Shown: positions 17,276 through 25,509, counted from the stretch's first letter. The stretch: DNA of 64,000 bases from Mycobacterium florentinum (GCF_010730355.1 NZ_AP022576.1:868001-932000); one strand, 5' to 3'. Notes: a model not told the origin generated them from the letters alone. A program made the numbers and translations.

Positions 17276-18487
17276 TCAACGTCGCGGAATGTCTTTCCAG
17301 GGTGTGCTGCGCGGCAGCTCGGCGGGGTCACGCGGCATACCGAGCACACGTTCGGCAATGACATCACGCAACACGTTGCTGGTCCCCCCTTCGATCGTGT
17401 TCGCCTGCGCGCGCAGGTAGCCCGATGCGATGCGGCCGCCGCGGGGTGTCTGGTCATCCCATGCCAACGCGGTCGCCGCGGCGATGTCCAAGAACGCCTC
17501 CTGCAGGCGCCGATTGTGCAGGCCGGCGCCAATTTTGGTGACCGCGCCCTCCGCGCCGACAGAGCGGCCGCTGCGCAGCGCCGCCCTCCTACGCTGGTTG
17601 GTGGCGCGGATCAGGGTGCTTTCGATGACCAGGTCCACGATTCGCGACCGGGCCACCGGATCCCGCCAGCGGCCATTGGTGATGGCCAACTCGACAAGAC
17701 GTTCCACGGCGGACCCGCCGATGTTGGCGGCGCCCGTTCCCGCACCAGACAAAGCCGCCCGCTCGCTGGACAGCGTGGTCCGTGCGGCAGCCCAGCCCTC
17801 CCCCACGCCGCCGATGCGATCGGTATCGGGAACCTTGACGTCGTCGAGAAGGACTTCGTTGAAGTCGGACTGACCGTTGAGCTGCTTGAGCGGTCGCACG
17901 CGGATGCCGGGCTGCCGCATGTTCACGATGAAGTAGGTGATGCCCTGATGTTTGGGCAGCTCGGGATCGGTGCGGGCAAGCAGTATGCCCCAGGTTGCCT
18001 TGTGCGCCAGGCTGGTCCAGATCTTTTGTCCGTTGATCACCCAGTCGGCTCCGTCTCGCACCGCGCGGGTGGACAGCCCGGCCAGATCCGAGCCCGCACC
18101 CGGCTCCGAGAACAGCTGGCACCAGATCTCCTGCCCGGCAAAGGCCGGACGAAGGAAGCGTCGCTGCTGCTCTTCGGTTCCATGGCGCAGCAGGGTCGGC
18201 GGCAACATGCCCACGCCCACAGGATTAAGCAAAAAGGCGCGGTGGGCACCAGCCGCGTCGAGCTGGTCATCGATCCGGCGCTGTAGCCCGGCCGGCAATG
18301 CCAGGCCTCCCTTGCCCACCGGGTAGTCCACGAATGCCAGCCCGGCATCGAATTGTTTGCCGAGGAACGTCTCAAGATCCGTCGTTCGGGGATCTGCCTC
18401 GGCAAGCAATTCCGTTACGCGGCGGTCGACTTCATTGGACTCCTCAGACGCCTGAGACCCACCTTCGACTGCCGACTGCTCAGTCAC
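17276..18487 (-). CDS. acyl-CoA dehydrogenase, catalytic subunit
   Basis: A 403-residue acyl-CoA dehydrogenase. The FAD-binding signature LFSEPGAGSDLAGL is followed by INGQKIWTSLA, and the C-terminal motif NTIEGGTSNVL (Glu about 366) carries a candidate catalytic base, ending in the familiar AERVLGMPR. It is paired with the smaller dehydrogenase downstream, probably as a heterotetramer for a bulky substrate. The start is GTG 18487. A weakly conserved variant of the cluster promoter (AGTCACTACACAGT, 18611-18624) lies about 125 bp upstream, so it may belong to the same regulon. Confidence 0.9.
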   Translation of the reverse strand: MTEQSAVEGGSQASEESNEVDRRVTELLAEADPRTTDLETFLGKQFDAGLAFVDYPVGKGGLALPAGLQRRIDDQLDAAGAHRAFLLNPVGVGMLPPTLLRHGTEEQQRRFLRPAFAGQEIWCQLFSEPGAGSDLAGLSTRAVRDGADWVINGQKIWTSLAHKATWGILLARTDPELPKHQGITYFIVNMRQPGIRVRPLKQLNGQSDFNEVLLDDVKVPDTDRIGGVGEGWAAARTTLSSERAALSGAGTGAANIGGSAVERLVELAITNGRWRDPVARSRIVDLVIESTLIRATNQRRRAALRSGRSVGAEGAVTKIGAGLHNRRLQEAFLDIAAATALAWDDQTPRGGRIASGYLRAQANTIEGGTSNVLRDVIAERVLGMPRDPAELPRSTPWKDIPRR

Positions 18488-18661
18488 GCGCCTACCCCGG
18501 AGAGAAGAATGCGAATACCGTTCTGCTTCAACGCCTTACGGAGCCTCTGTGAGGCTCTGTCGCCATCGAGATCGTATGTCGGCGTCACCATCACTCCCCG
18601 TCAGTTATCAGTCACTACACAGTTGTGCCGGCCAGTGAAAGTGAGGTCCCTGCAGAAGGAA

Positions 18662-19642
18662 TCACTTGATTGCCAGCGGGTTGATGGGCGCGTTGACCGC
18701 ACCGGTGATTGGCAATGGCTGCGCGACAAACAAAAATTCGAATCGGCGGTCCCGCGCACAGTCGCCGGCCAGCTGCTCCAGGTCGAACATCTCGCCAATC
18801 GTGATTCCGCACCGCGACAATAAGATCTGATGCAGCGGGGCGACCGTATCCGACGTCTCGTAGGGCAACACCTCGAAGCCCCAAGTGTCGGTTGCCACCG
18901 CGGCAACGTCACGGTCCGCGAACCATGCCGCGGTCGTGGCGCTCATCCCCGGCTGCGGCCCCTTGCCGGCGTAGTCACCCCAATCGCCGCGTTCCCGGAC
19001 CTGTGCCAGTGCTCCGGTACGGATCAAAACGACATCGCCGGGCCCGACAAGCAACCCGGTGGACGCGCAGCAGGCGTCCAGGTGTTCGCCAGTAATCGCC
19101 TCTCCCGGCTCGAGCCACGCGCGATCGAACAAACGTGGGATATCAAGCAGCACACCGCGAGACACCACGTGCTGCGCTAGCACAGAAACCGAGTTGCGGC
19201 TCGCACCGGCGCGCGCGGTGACCGTCTCGCATCCGACGTTGTTATACGTTGTCCCGTCGCTGAATACGTGCGTGAAGCCGTCCCACTGCGTCGAGCAGGA
19301 CAAGTTCATCACGATCCAGTCATCGGCGAACCCTGGTGTGCGCATCGTCTCCGAAGCCAGCAGATCGCTGCCTGTCAATGTCAGGAAGTGTTGCGGCGGA
19401 GGGCGACCGGGCGGCCCGTCGGGGCCACCCGCACCGAACGGCAGCGCCAGGCTGAAAACCTCTCCTCGCCGAACGATTGCCATAGCCGCGCGAATCTTTT
19501 CCGGTGTGACGAGGTTCCACGTGCCCAGTTCGTCGTCATCTCCCCAGCGCCCGGCGTTGGAGAGTCGCGTGCCCTCTGTGATGACCCAGGCTCGGTCCAG
19601 GACGCCGGCCGGGTCGCACAGGAGCGCCTGATTGACCACCAT
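18662..19642 (-). CDS. cyclase-family metal-dependent hydrolase
   Basis: A 326-residue member of the cyclase/kynurenine-formamidase-like family. The metal-binding region reads STQWDGFTHVFSDG, the variant with Gln-Trp-Asp rather than HxGTHxD, followed by a GDVVLIRTG core strand and a C-terminal GEMFDLEQLA segment. Such enzymes hydrolyse cyclic amides, lactones or formyl groups. ATG at 19642 is preferred to an in-frame TTG 15 bp upstream; neither has a strong site. It is 53 bp downstream of the carotenoid-oxygenase gene and probably in its operon. Confidence 0.83.
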   Translation of the reverse strand: MVVNQALLCDPAGVLDRAWVITEGTRLSNAGRWGDDDELGTWNLVTPEKIRAAMAIVRRGEVFSLALPFGAGGPDGPPGRPPPQHFLTLTGSDLLASETMRTPGFADDWIVMNLSCSTQWDGFTHVFSDGTTYNNVGCETVTARAGASRNSVSVLAQHVVSRGVLLDIPRLFDRAWLEPGEAITGEHLDACCASTGLLVGPGDVVLIRTGALAQVRERGDWGDYAGKGPQPGMSATTAAWFADRDVAAVATDTWGFEVLPYETSDTVAPLHQILLSRCGITIGEMFDLEQLAGDCARDRRFEFLFVAQPLPITGAVNAPINPLAIK

Positions 19643-19695
19643 CTCGTTGCCGCACAATCACCGGGGATAGCTGCGGTTGGCACAGTCCCGCGAGT

Positions 19696-21210
19696 TCACC
19701 GGAATTGCATCCAGTGTCCGTGGGGCGACCACCCGATCTGGAAGGGCATCGCGATCCGGGTGATCGGCCCGTCTTCGAAGCTGTCGGTGTCAAAGATCAG
19801 GAACTCTGATGTGCGTTCGGCAAAGTGCGACACCGGGACGATGTAGAACCCATCACCCTCCGGAGACGATGGTGACCGCGGCGCGAATGTGCCCTCGAAC
19901 ACGGTGACATGCTTGTCGTCGCTGACCCTGTACACATTCTCACCGCCGGTGCGCACGTTGCGCCGTATCACGGTGTTCATGCGCATGCCGCCATCCGCTG
20001 TCGGGTCACCCGCGGTCAGGAATGCCCACTCGTAGGGCTTGCCGTAGTGACGTTCGTCGACCTTCGGCAGCTCAACCGGCCGATCCCCCAACACCTCGGT
20101 TGACACCACACCGGTTTCGAGATTGACCGTCCAGCGCCCAACGGCGCTGGTTGCCAGCTTCCAAAACGGCACGAAGTCGTCACCGGGAGCGAACCTGTCC
20201 TCGAACTGGAAGGGTGGACGGTCGAACACCGGTGCATCGAGCTGGATGAGGTGGTCCCCAATGTGATTGGCCGAAAGCATGTGCATGATGTACTCGGCTG
20301 GGAAGTCCGCCGATGTCCACTGGACCTTCCGATCGAGATCCTCACGGTCCACTAACGCCAACGAGATGGGCAGCTCTGGATCCCAGGCATAGGCGGAGAA
20401 TCCCTTCTGGATACGGTCCTGGCCCACCGTGAACGGCTGAAATGGAATCACGACGTACCGCTCGGTCAGCCAAATATCGTGAGCAACAGTGTTATACGGT
20501 GCGTCCCACAAATCGCGGCGCGCGACGCCGCCGTCCGGGTTCGTCTTATAGACAGTGACATAGGGGGGCTCATCGCGATACGACCAACCGAACAAGTCGC
20601 CAGTGGCCTCATCCCATTTGGGGTGCGCGGCGAAGGCGCCATCGCCGAAGCATGCAGGCTCCACCATGCTCGTACACAACATTGACGACCACGGAACGAC
20701 CCCGATCGTTTCCAGAGTGATCGGATCGAGTGCAACCGGTGCGGTGTTCTCCCCGAGCGCCAGCAGCTGATTGCCGAACGGAACGACGTTCACGGCGTTC
20801 GTTCCCTGTGGGATGCCGCGTGTGTACTCATTGCGTTCCACTTCGCCCAGCGCCCATGCCCGCCAGTCGCCGAAATGGCCGTCACTCCACTCGAACAATG
20901 CCCGACCGGCGATTTCCTCAGCCCGGAACTTCGGCGTTCGCGTCCATCGATTCCGGAAATCCGCCCGGCCGTCTCGGAATACCAGTCCCTGGATCATCCC
21001 GTCCATCGAATACGGCGTGTCGATCCCTTGTCGCGATGGGCGCTTCCAAGTCGGACCGTTGCGATAGAACCCGCCGTTGAGTTCCCGTGGAATCTGGCCG
21101 TAACTGACGGCACAGTCTTCGACGGTCGCTTCGAACCTCATTGGCGTCATCGGCCCGCGAAGTCCCGGTGGAACCTGGATCGCCTTTCGGGCATTAGATG
21201 TTTTTGGCAT
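19696..21210 (-). CDS. carotenoid-cleavage-type dioxygenase (RPE65/CCO family)
   Basis: A 504-residue seven-bladed propeller oxygenase of the carotenoid oxygenase family. The four Fe(II)-binding His can be placed: AHPKWD (H196), VAHDIW (H244), YIMHML (H310) and SPHGHW at the C-terminus (H497). These enzymes split a C=C bond of carotenoids, apocarotenoids or stilbenes into two carbonyls, which fits the two aldehyde dehydrogenases of the cluster. The start is ATG 21210 with GGAGG 12 bases upstream and a promoter copy at 21234-21248. It is the most specific clue to the cluster's substrate class. Confidence 0.92.
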   Translation of the reverse strand: MPKTSNARKAIQVPPGLRGPMTPMRFEATVEDCAVSYGQIPRELNGGFYRNGPTWKRPSRQGIDTPYSMDGMIQGLVFRDGRADFRNRWTRTPKFRAEEIAGRALFEWSDGHFGDWRAWALGEVERNEYTRGIPQGTNAVNVVPFGNQLLALGENTAPVALDPITLETIGVVPWSSMLCTSMVEPACFGDGAFAAHPKWDEATGDLFGWSYRDEPPYVTVYKTNPDGGVARRDLWDAPYNTVAHDIWLTERYVVIPFQPFTVGQDRIQKGFSAYAWDPELPISLALVDREDLDRKVQWTSADFPAEYIMHMLSANHIGDHLIQLDAPVFDRPPFQFEDRFAPGDDFVPFWKLATSAVGRWTVNLETGVVSTEVLGDRPVELPKVDERHYGKPYEWAFLTAGDPTADGGMRMNTVIRRNVRTGGENVYRVSDDKHVTVFEGTFAPRSPSSPEGDGFYIVPVSHFAERTSEFLIFDTDSFEDGPITRIAMPFQIGWSPHGHWMQFR

Positions 21211-21233
21211 GGTTGGACAAGACCTCCGTTGTA

Positions 21234-21248
21234 AGTAAACACTATACT
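21234..21248 (-). promoter_or_regulatory. cluster operator/promoter copy C (oxygenase operon)
   Basis: Plus strand AGTAAACACTATACT; in gene direction it contains TATAGT (21246-21241) with TCGACA 16 bp upstream (21268-21263), which fits a SigA-type promoter starting near 21234. A GGAGG ribosome site then follows within a leader of about 24 nt before the oxygenase ATG. Confidence 0.65.
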
Positions 21249-21391
21249 ATTTAACGGCGCTTTGTCGAGGCCTGGCGCTTAGCTTCTGCTGGTGTTGCCA
21301 GCCGGCGATCACGGCGAGCCGGGACCGCAAACCACTGCAGGACGAACTCCGGGCCGTATCTTGTTCTCACCCTGCGCCTTGGTGCCTGGTC

Positions 21392-22495
21392 TCATGGCAG
21401 ATCCCGCAGGTCGGATTTCCAGTGCAACGGCGGCCGGAACGATGGAAGAATTCCTGGCTCCGCCGCCACAACAAACGGTATAGCCTGCAAACATGGAGCT
21501 ATGGTGCCGTGGTAGCCCGGATCGGTGCGCAGGCTTCCGATTTGGTAGTACGGCCGGTGTTCAGCTAGTGAGCCTCGCAGGTCGACGACGAGCCGAGCCG
21601 AGGGGCTACCCTCGATTTCCACGACCCATCGCTCCGTTGGCGAGATTCCCTCGGGCAGCATGGTGCGACCGAGCACCCAGTTGTATTGCATGGTGAAGAA
21701 CGGACGCACGTTGTCCCCGGCGGCAATGAAGCCGTGGATGCTGTGGGTTACCCGCCCCACCTTTCCGGCAGGTACCGGAAATCCCGGTATGTCAATAGCA
21801 TTCGGCGTGGGGATGTACTCATGCCGTTCCTCGATTCGCTCGTAGACCACGCCCAGGGAGTGTTCGGCGGTGCGGGCGATGGAATGCAACACGTTGGTTG
21901 CAATGCCGGACGCCCTCGGGTTGTCGGCGTCCTGTGGTGACATCCCGAAGCCCGCGATCTTCAGCAACGACGGGTCCAATTTGTTTGCCGGCCATGTCTC
22001 GCGGATCGTCAGGTGCTGCAGACTCGTGCACATTCCCGTGAGCGCCAGAGCGATTCGCTCGGTAATGATGTCGGGATCGATACCTGTGGCATGAAATGTC
22101 GAACCGCCGATCCGGCATGCCCGCTCGAGGCGCTCGACGAACTCGGGCGCACGGAAGAGGGGTGCATTGTGATACGGCAGTGGGGTGACTACGTTGCGTC
22201 CGGTTTCCAGCAGCTCGATGATCTCGTCGTCAGTATTGAAGTTGCCCATGTCGCGCGCGGTATAGACAACGCAGTCACAATCGATTGCGGCGAGCGCTGC
22301 GGTATCGCTAGTTACCGCAACGCCGAAGGGCTCCAAGCCGAGCAGCTCGCCCGCGTCAGCCCCATTTTTCTTTTTGGTGTAGGCGCGGACACCGACCAAT
22401 TCGAACTCAGGCAGCCGGTTGGTCTCGTATAACGCGATGCTGCCGAGACCCCCTGGGCCGTAAACGATTATCCGATACGGAGCACGTAAACCCAT
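21392..22495 (-). CDS. DapB-like NAD(P)-dependent dehydrogenase
   Basis: A 367-residue protein with an N-terminal Rossmann motif (IIVYGPGGLGSIAL) and the layout of the dihydrodipicolinate-reductase-like / diaminopentanoate-dehydrogenase-like family common in mycobacteria near lipid catabolic genes. VVTPLPYHNAPLF and GSTFHATGIDPD are typical of that group. The natural substrate of these mycobacterial proteins is not known; they are often annotated as amine dehydrogenases. ATG 22495 lies about 50 nt downstream of the promoter copy at 22543-22558. It is transcribed separately from the oxygenase operon, with a 180-bp gap between them. Confidence 0.85.
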   Translation of the reverse strand: MGLRAPYRIIVYGPGGLGSIALYETNRLPEFELVGVRAYTKKKNGADAGELLGLEPFGVAVTSDTAALAAIDCDCVVYTARDMGNFNTDDEIIELLETGRNVVTPLPYHNAPLFRAPEFVERLERACRIGGSTFHATGIDPDIITERIALALTGMCTSLQHLTIRETWPANKLDPSLLKIAGFGMSPQDADNPRASGIATNVLHSIARTAEHSLGVVYERIEERHEYIPTPNAIDIPGFPVPAGKVGRVTHSIHGFIAAGDNVRPFFTMQYNWVLGRTMLPEGISPTERWVVEIEGSPSARLVVDLRGSLAEHRPYYQIGSLRTDPGYHGTIAPCLQAIPFVVAAEPGILPSFRPPLHWKSDLRDLP

Positions 22496-22542
22496 TCGCC
22501 ACCATTCCGAGGCTGCGCACGCTATTTAGACGCCACTATCAC

Positions 22543-22558
22543 AGTAAAGCACTATACT
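22543..22558. promoter_or_regulatory. cluster operator/promoter copy D
   Basis: Identical to copy A over 20 bp (22542-22561). On the minus strand TATAGT would drive the DapB-like gene. On the plus strand the same block gives TATACT, 24 bp before the start of a decayed rightward gene, so it may once have been a bidirectional control site. Confidence 0.65.
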
Positions 22559-22581
22559 TTGCTCTGTGCCTTGGGTCCTCT

Positions 22582-22929
22582 ATGCACGCAACGCGCTCAT
22601 GGCCGCTACTTCTCCCGCGATTGGCGTGCGTGCACGGGTACGCAACTTGCCTGTCGCCTATCTACGCCGCAGCGATCGGCGTGGTCGCCCTCCAGGCATA
22701 CCTACTAATCAAGTGGTCCGCTGTGCCCAAATTCCAGCGAGTGCCGCAGGCCCGACCTGCCGGCACGATGACGACGGGGACAGTTGTTCGCAAGATCCTC
22801 AACCCGATCGCGGCCCAATATTGCTTCTGGCGGTTCCTGATGGGTCCGTGGTGGACTGAGCGAACGGTGCACCATGCCACCCCGACACCCCGCCGAATCA
22901 CGCAGTGCTCAAGTACGTCGGGTTGGTAG
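22582..22929 (+). pseudogene. fragment of an AveC-like membrane protein gene
   Basis: An open frame of 115 codons with one clear membrane segment (YAAAIGVVALQAYLLIKW) followed by KFQRVPQA, then FWRFLMGPWWTER. The order (Trp/Tyr-rich helix, P-x-F-x-x-VP, second helix ending in PWxxER) resembles the N-terminal third of mycobacterial AveC-family proteins, after which the frame degenerates. No continuation is found downstream, so it looks like a truncated remnant. The family call is from remembered layout and is uncertain. Confidence 0.45.
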
Positions 22930-23011
22930 CCGCCGTGGTCGACCACGTGCGTGATGCGTTCACCGGTCGAGCAGCCAAAAATCCACCCGATCCGCAGATT
23001 CACCGTGGCTG

Positions 23012-23158
23012 GCATCCAACGTGCACATCAAGGCGGTCGCCGACCTACTTGGCCACTCCTCCAGCGCGATCACCGGCGACATTTACGGACACACCAGCGA
23101 CGCCACAGCGCGCGCCACAGTTGAAAGCCAGGGCGGACAGCTCGGTCTCCCCGATTAA
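23012..23158 (+). pseudogene. C-terminal remnant of a tyrosine recombinase (phage-type integrase)
   Basis: In frame to the TAA at 23156-23158, the sequence reads ASNVHIKAVADLLGHSS, then a short link and DIYGHTSDATA. This is the end of an integrase catalytic domain with the LGH histidine and the tyrosine nucleophile (IYGH). The R and HxxR parts are absent and the DNA upstream does not continue the fold. Its place 1.4 kb from a tRNA-Pro gene suggests it once integrated an island at that tRNA. Confidence 0.7.
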
Positions 23159-23254
23159 ATCGGCGTTGCTTTCCGCGTTGCGATCCATACCCCCTGGGCG
23201 TACGAGAAACCCCGATCCAGGGCAACCAAAATCCGCCGCTCACCTGCAAGAACT

Positions 23255-23269
23255 CTGTCGGGCTGACAG
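23255..23269. repeat. 15-bp target-site duplication, left copy
   Basis: CTGTCGGGCTGACAG directly abuts the left end of the insertion sequence and is repeated exactly at its right end (24571-24585), where it is the 3' part of the tRNA-Pro gene. It is best read as a target duplication; an old att core copy is the alternative. Confidence 0.75.
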
Positions 23270-24570
23270 TGTGGTGTTTCAGGACATGCGAATAGGGTGT
23301 CTCAAGACATCGGAATAGGTATGTCGGCCAGTTTCAGCGGGTGTCGAAGGCTCGTCTGGTCATCACCGCCGTCCTCGTCGAGGGCCGTTCGCAGTCGCAG
23401 GTCGCCCGCGATTACGGGGTTTCCCAAGGGTGGATATCGCGGCTGCTCAAGCGCTACACGCTCGAAGGCGAGGCCGCATTCGAGCCACGATCGCGACGGC
23501 CCCATAGCAGCCCGACACGGCTCGCGCAGACCACGATCGAGCTGATCATCGACATCCGACGCACCCTGGTCGGCAAAGGGCTCGACGCCGGGCCGCACAC
23601 CATCGCCTGGCACCTGGAACACCACCACCGGCTACGGGTTTCGGTGGCCTCCATCAGCCGCCACCTCGCCGCGGCGGGACTCGTCCAACCCAGCCCACAC
23701 AAGCGGCCCAAAGCGTCCTACATCCGCTTTGCCGCCGAACAACCCAACGAACGCTGGCAAGCCGACTTCACCCACTGGTCTTTGGCCAATAACACCCACA
23801 CCGAAATCCTGTGCTTCATCGACGACCACTCCCGCTACGCACTATCGGTCACCGCCCACCGCCGCGTCACCGGCCCCATCGTCGTCGACGAATTCAAGAA
23901 AACCTATGCACGCCATGGCATTCCACACTCCACCCTGACCGACAACGGCATGGTCTTCACCACCCGATTCGCCGGCGGCAAAGGCGGACGCAACCAATAC
24001 GAAGCCGAACTGCACCGCCTGGGCGTGCGCCAAATCAACTCCACCCCCAACCACCCCACCACCTGCGGCAAAGTCGAACGATTCCACCAAACCCTCAAAC
24101 GCTGGCTCACCGGCCAACCCCGCCCCACCACCCTGACCCAACTACAAACCCAACTCGACGCCTTCATCGACGAATACAACCACCGCCGCCCCCACCGCGC
24201 CCTACCCCACCGCGCCACCCCAGCCACCATCTACACCAGCCGGCCCAAAGCCGACCCAGCAACCCGCATCGACACCCACAACCGAGTACGCACCGACCGC
24301 GTCGACCAAGCCGGATCTGTCACCCTGCGCGTCAACGGACGCCTGCACCACATCGGCGTCGGCCGCATCCACTACCGAACCCGCGTCCTGATCCTGGTCC
24401 AAGACCTCAACATCAAAATCATCAACGCCGCCACCGGAGAACTACTCCGCGACTTCACCCTCGACCCCACCAGCGACTACCAACCCACCGGCGCCCCCAA
24501 AGGCCCCACACGGAAAAAGGCCCGAACCTAACGCAGGTTCAGACCTATTCCGATGTCTTGCGACACCACA
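23270..24570 (+). mobile_element. IS481-family insertion sequence, 1301 bp, intact
   Basis: The element starts TGTGGTG and ends CACCACA. Its 27-bp terminal inverted repeats (23270-23296 and 24544-24570) match at about 22 positions. A second repeat copy at 23297-23319 matches the right terminal repeat at 22 of 23 bases, so the left end carries two tandem repeat copies. One full transposase gene fills the element. It is flanked by a 15-bp direct repeat, at the long end of IS481 duplications, and sits at the 3' end of tRNA-Pro. Confidence 0.9.
23341..24531 (+). CDS. IS481-family DDE transposase
   Basis: A 396-residue integrase-core transposase. An N-terminal helix-turn-helix (SQSQVARDYGVSQGWISRLL, about 17-36) is followed by the DDE/RNase-H core: WQADFTHW carries the first Asp, TDNGMVF the second, and GKVERFHQTLKRW the Glu. 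The start is GTG 23341. The frame is complete with no frameshift or stop, so the element may be active. The 3' half is very rich in C in third positions and in Pro, Thr and His codons, unlike the neighbouring genes. Confidence 0.93.
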   Translation: MSKARLVITAVLVEGRSQSQVARDYGVSQGWISRLLKRYTLEGEAAFEPRSRRPHSSPTRLAQTTIELIIDIRRTLVGKGLDAGPHTIAWHLEHHHRLRVSVASISRHLAAAGLVQPSPHKRPKASYIRFAAEQPNERWQADFTHWSLANNTHTEILCFIDDHSRYALSVTAHRRVTGPIVVDEFKKTYARHGIPHSTLTDNGMVFTTRFAGGKGGRNQYEAELHRLGVRQINSTPNHPTTCGKVERFHQTLKRWLTGQPRPTTLTQLQTQLDAFIDEYNHRRPHRALPHRATPATIYTSRPKADPATRIDTHNRVRTDRVDQAGSVTLRVNGRLHHIGVGRIHYRTRVLILVQDLNIKIINAATGELLRDFTLDPTSDYQPTGAPKGPTRKKART

Positions 24571-24585
24571 CTGTCGGGCTGACAG
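24571..24585. repeat. 15-bp target-site duplication, right copy
   Basis: Second copy of CTGTCGGGCTGACAG, immediately after the insertion sequence. It is part of the tRNA-Pro gene (3' side of the T stem and acceptor stem), so the tRNA stays complete despite the insertion. Confidence 0.75.
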
Positions 24586-24647
24586 GATTTGAACCTGCGA
24601 CCACTTGACCCCCAGTCAAGTGCGCTACCAAACTGCGCCACAGCCCG
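24574..24647 (-). tRNA. tRNA-Pro, anticodon GGG
   Basis: Read on the minus strand it folds as a full cloverleaf: acceptor stem CGGGCTG with CAGCCCG, a D arm closed by GCGC/GCGC, anticodon stem CTTGA/TCAAG around the loop CTGGGGG (anticodon GGG, G37), and T arm GCAGG-TTCAAAT-CCTGT. The discriminator base is A and CCA is not encoded. The 3' end touches the insertion sequence's duplicated target. Confidence 0.95.
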
Positions 24648-24734
24648 CGCGCCGGTGAGTCCACCGGCAGCAGGTCGAAAGCCTACCGTAGCCGCGCGCT
24701 CAACCCGATACTGCGTGGTTTACCTGCGCGTCTC

Positions 24735-25508
24735 CTAGTCGTCCGCCTTTGCAAACCACGCGTCGACCTTCTCGACCCACTCCCGCAGCGCCTGGGCGAG
24801 CTCGGATTCGCGGCGGTAGAACCGCTGCGACGGCACCGGCACGCTGACCGCCACCTTCTCGTCACCCACGCCCCTGAGCACCGCGCCGACCGCGCAAATG
24901 CCTTCGCTCTGCTCTTCGCGGTCGTAGGCGATGCCCTCGGCCCTGATGCGGTCGAGTTCCTTGCGCAACACCGCCGGCGTCGTGATGGTGTTCGCGGTGA
25001 GCCGGGCGAGTCGACTCGGCACGGCAGCCGCCTGCTCCTCGGGCGTCAGGCTGGCCAGCAGCGCCTTGCCGTTGGCACAACAATGCAGCGGGAACGACTC
25101 GCCCACCGCGCTGATCGCTCGCAGCCGGTGCGGCGACACGACCTGGTCGACGAACGTCGCGCAATCCCCGTCCAGGATCGACAGGTCGACCGTCTCCTCC
25201 AGCTCGCGGGACAGCTCCTCGATGAACGGGTGCAGATCGACCACCACGCTACGGCGCACGGTGCCGGCCATCCGGGCGATCTCGGGGCCCAACCGATAAC
25301 GGCCCCGCGCCGCGCGCGAGGCCACCAACCCCTCGTCGTCCAGCGCATTGAGGATCCGGCTCACAGTCGAGCGCGCCATTCCCAGTCGCTCACCGATCTC
25401 GGCCTGGTTCAGCCCGCCGGGATGCGCCTGCAGCAGCCGCAACATCTCTGCCGCGCGCGCGATGACCTGAATTCCGCTGCCGCGAGCCTCTTCTGAGTCG
25501 ACGCTCAC
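24735..25508 (-). CDS. IclR-family transcriptional regulator
   Basis: A 257-residue protein. It has an N-terminal winged helix (GIQVIARAAEMLRLLQAHPG, then LGMARSTVSRILNALDDEG, about 10-60) and a C-terminal IclR effector domain with the Cys-rich segment LHCCANGKALLA and the EQSEGICAVGAVL pocket motif. It has the place and type of M. tuberculosis Rv1719. GTG 25508 is one base from the stop of the cyclase gene, which fixes the start. Being in one operon with the cyclase and SDR, it probably controls that small pathway. Confidence 0.88.
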   Translation of the reverse strand: MSVDSEEARGSGIQVIARAAEMLRLLQAHPGGLNQAEIGERLGMARSTVSRILNALDDEGLVASRAARGRYRLGPEIARMAGTVRRSVVVDLHPFIEELSRELEETVDLSILDGDCATFVDQVVSPHRLRAISAVGESFPLHCCANGKALLASLTPEEQAAAVPSRLARLTANTITTPAVLRKELDRIRAEGIAYDREEQSEGICAVGAVLRGVGDEKVAVSVPVPSQRFYRRESELAQALREWVEKVDAWFAKADD

Positions 25509-25509
25509 G

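Noticed and set aside
23255..23269. Reading the left 15-bp repeat as an integrase attachment site (attR)
   Set aside because: The repeat abuts the insertion sequence exactly at both ends, which fits a target duplication better; a true distal att copy should lie at the far end of the island, outside the window.
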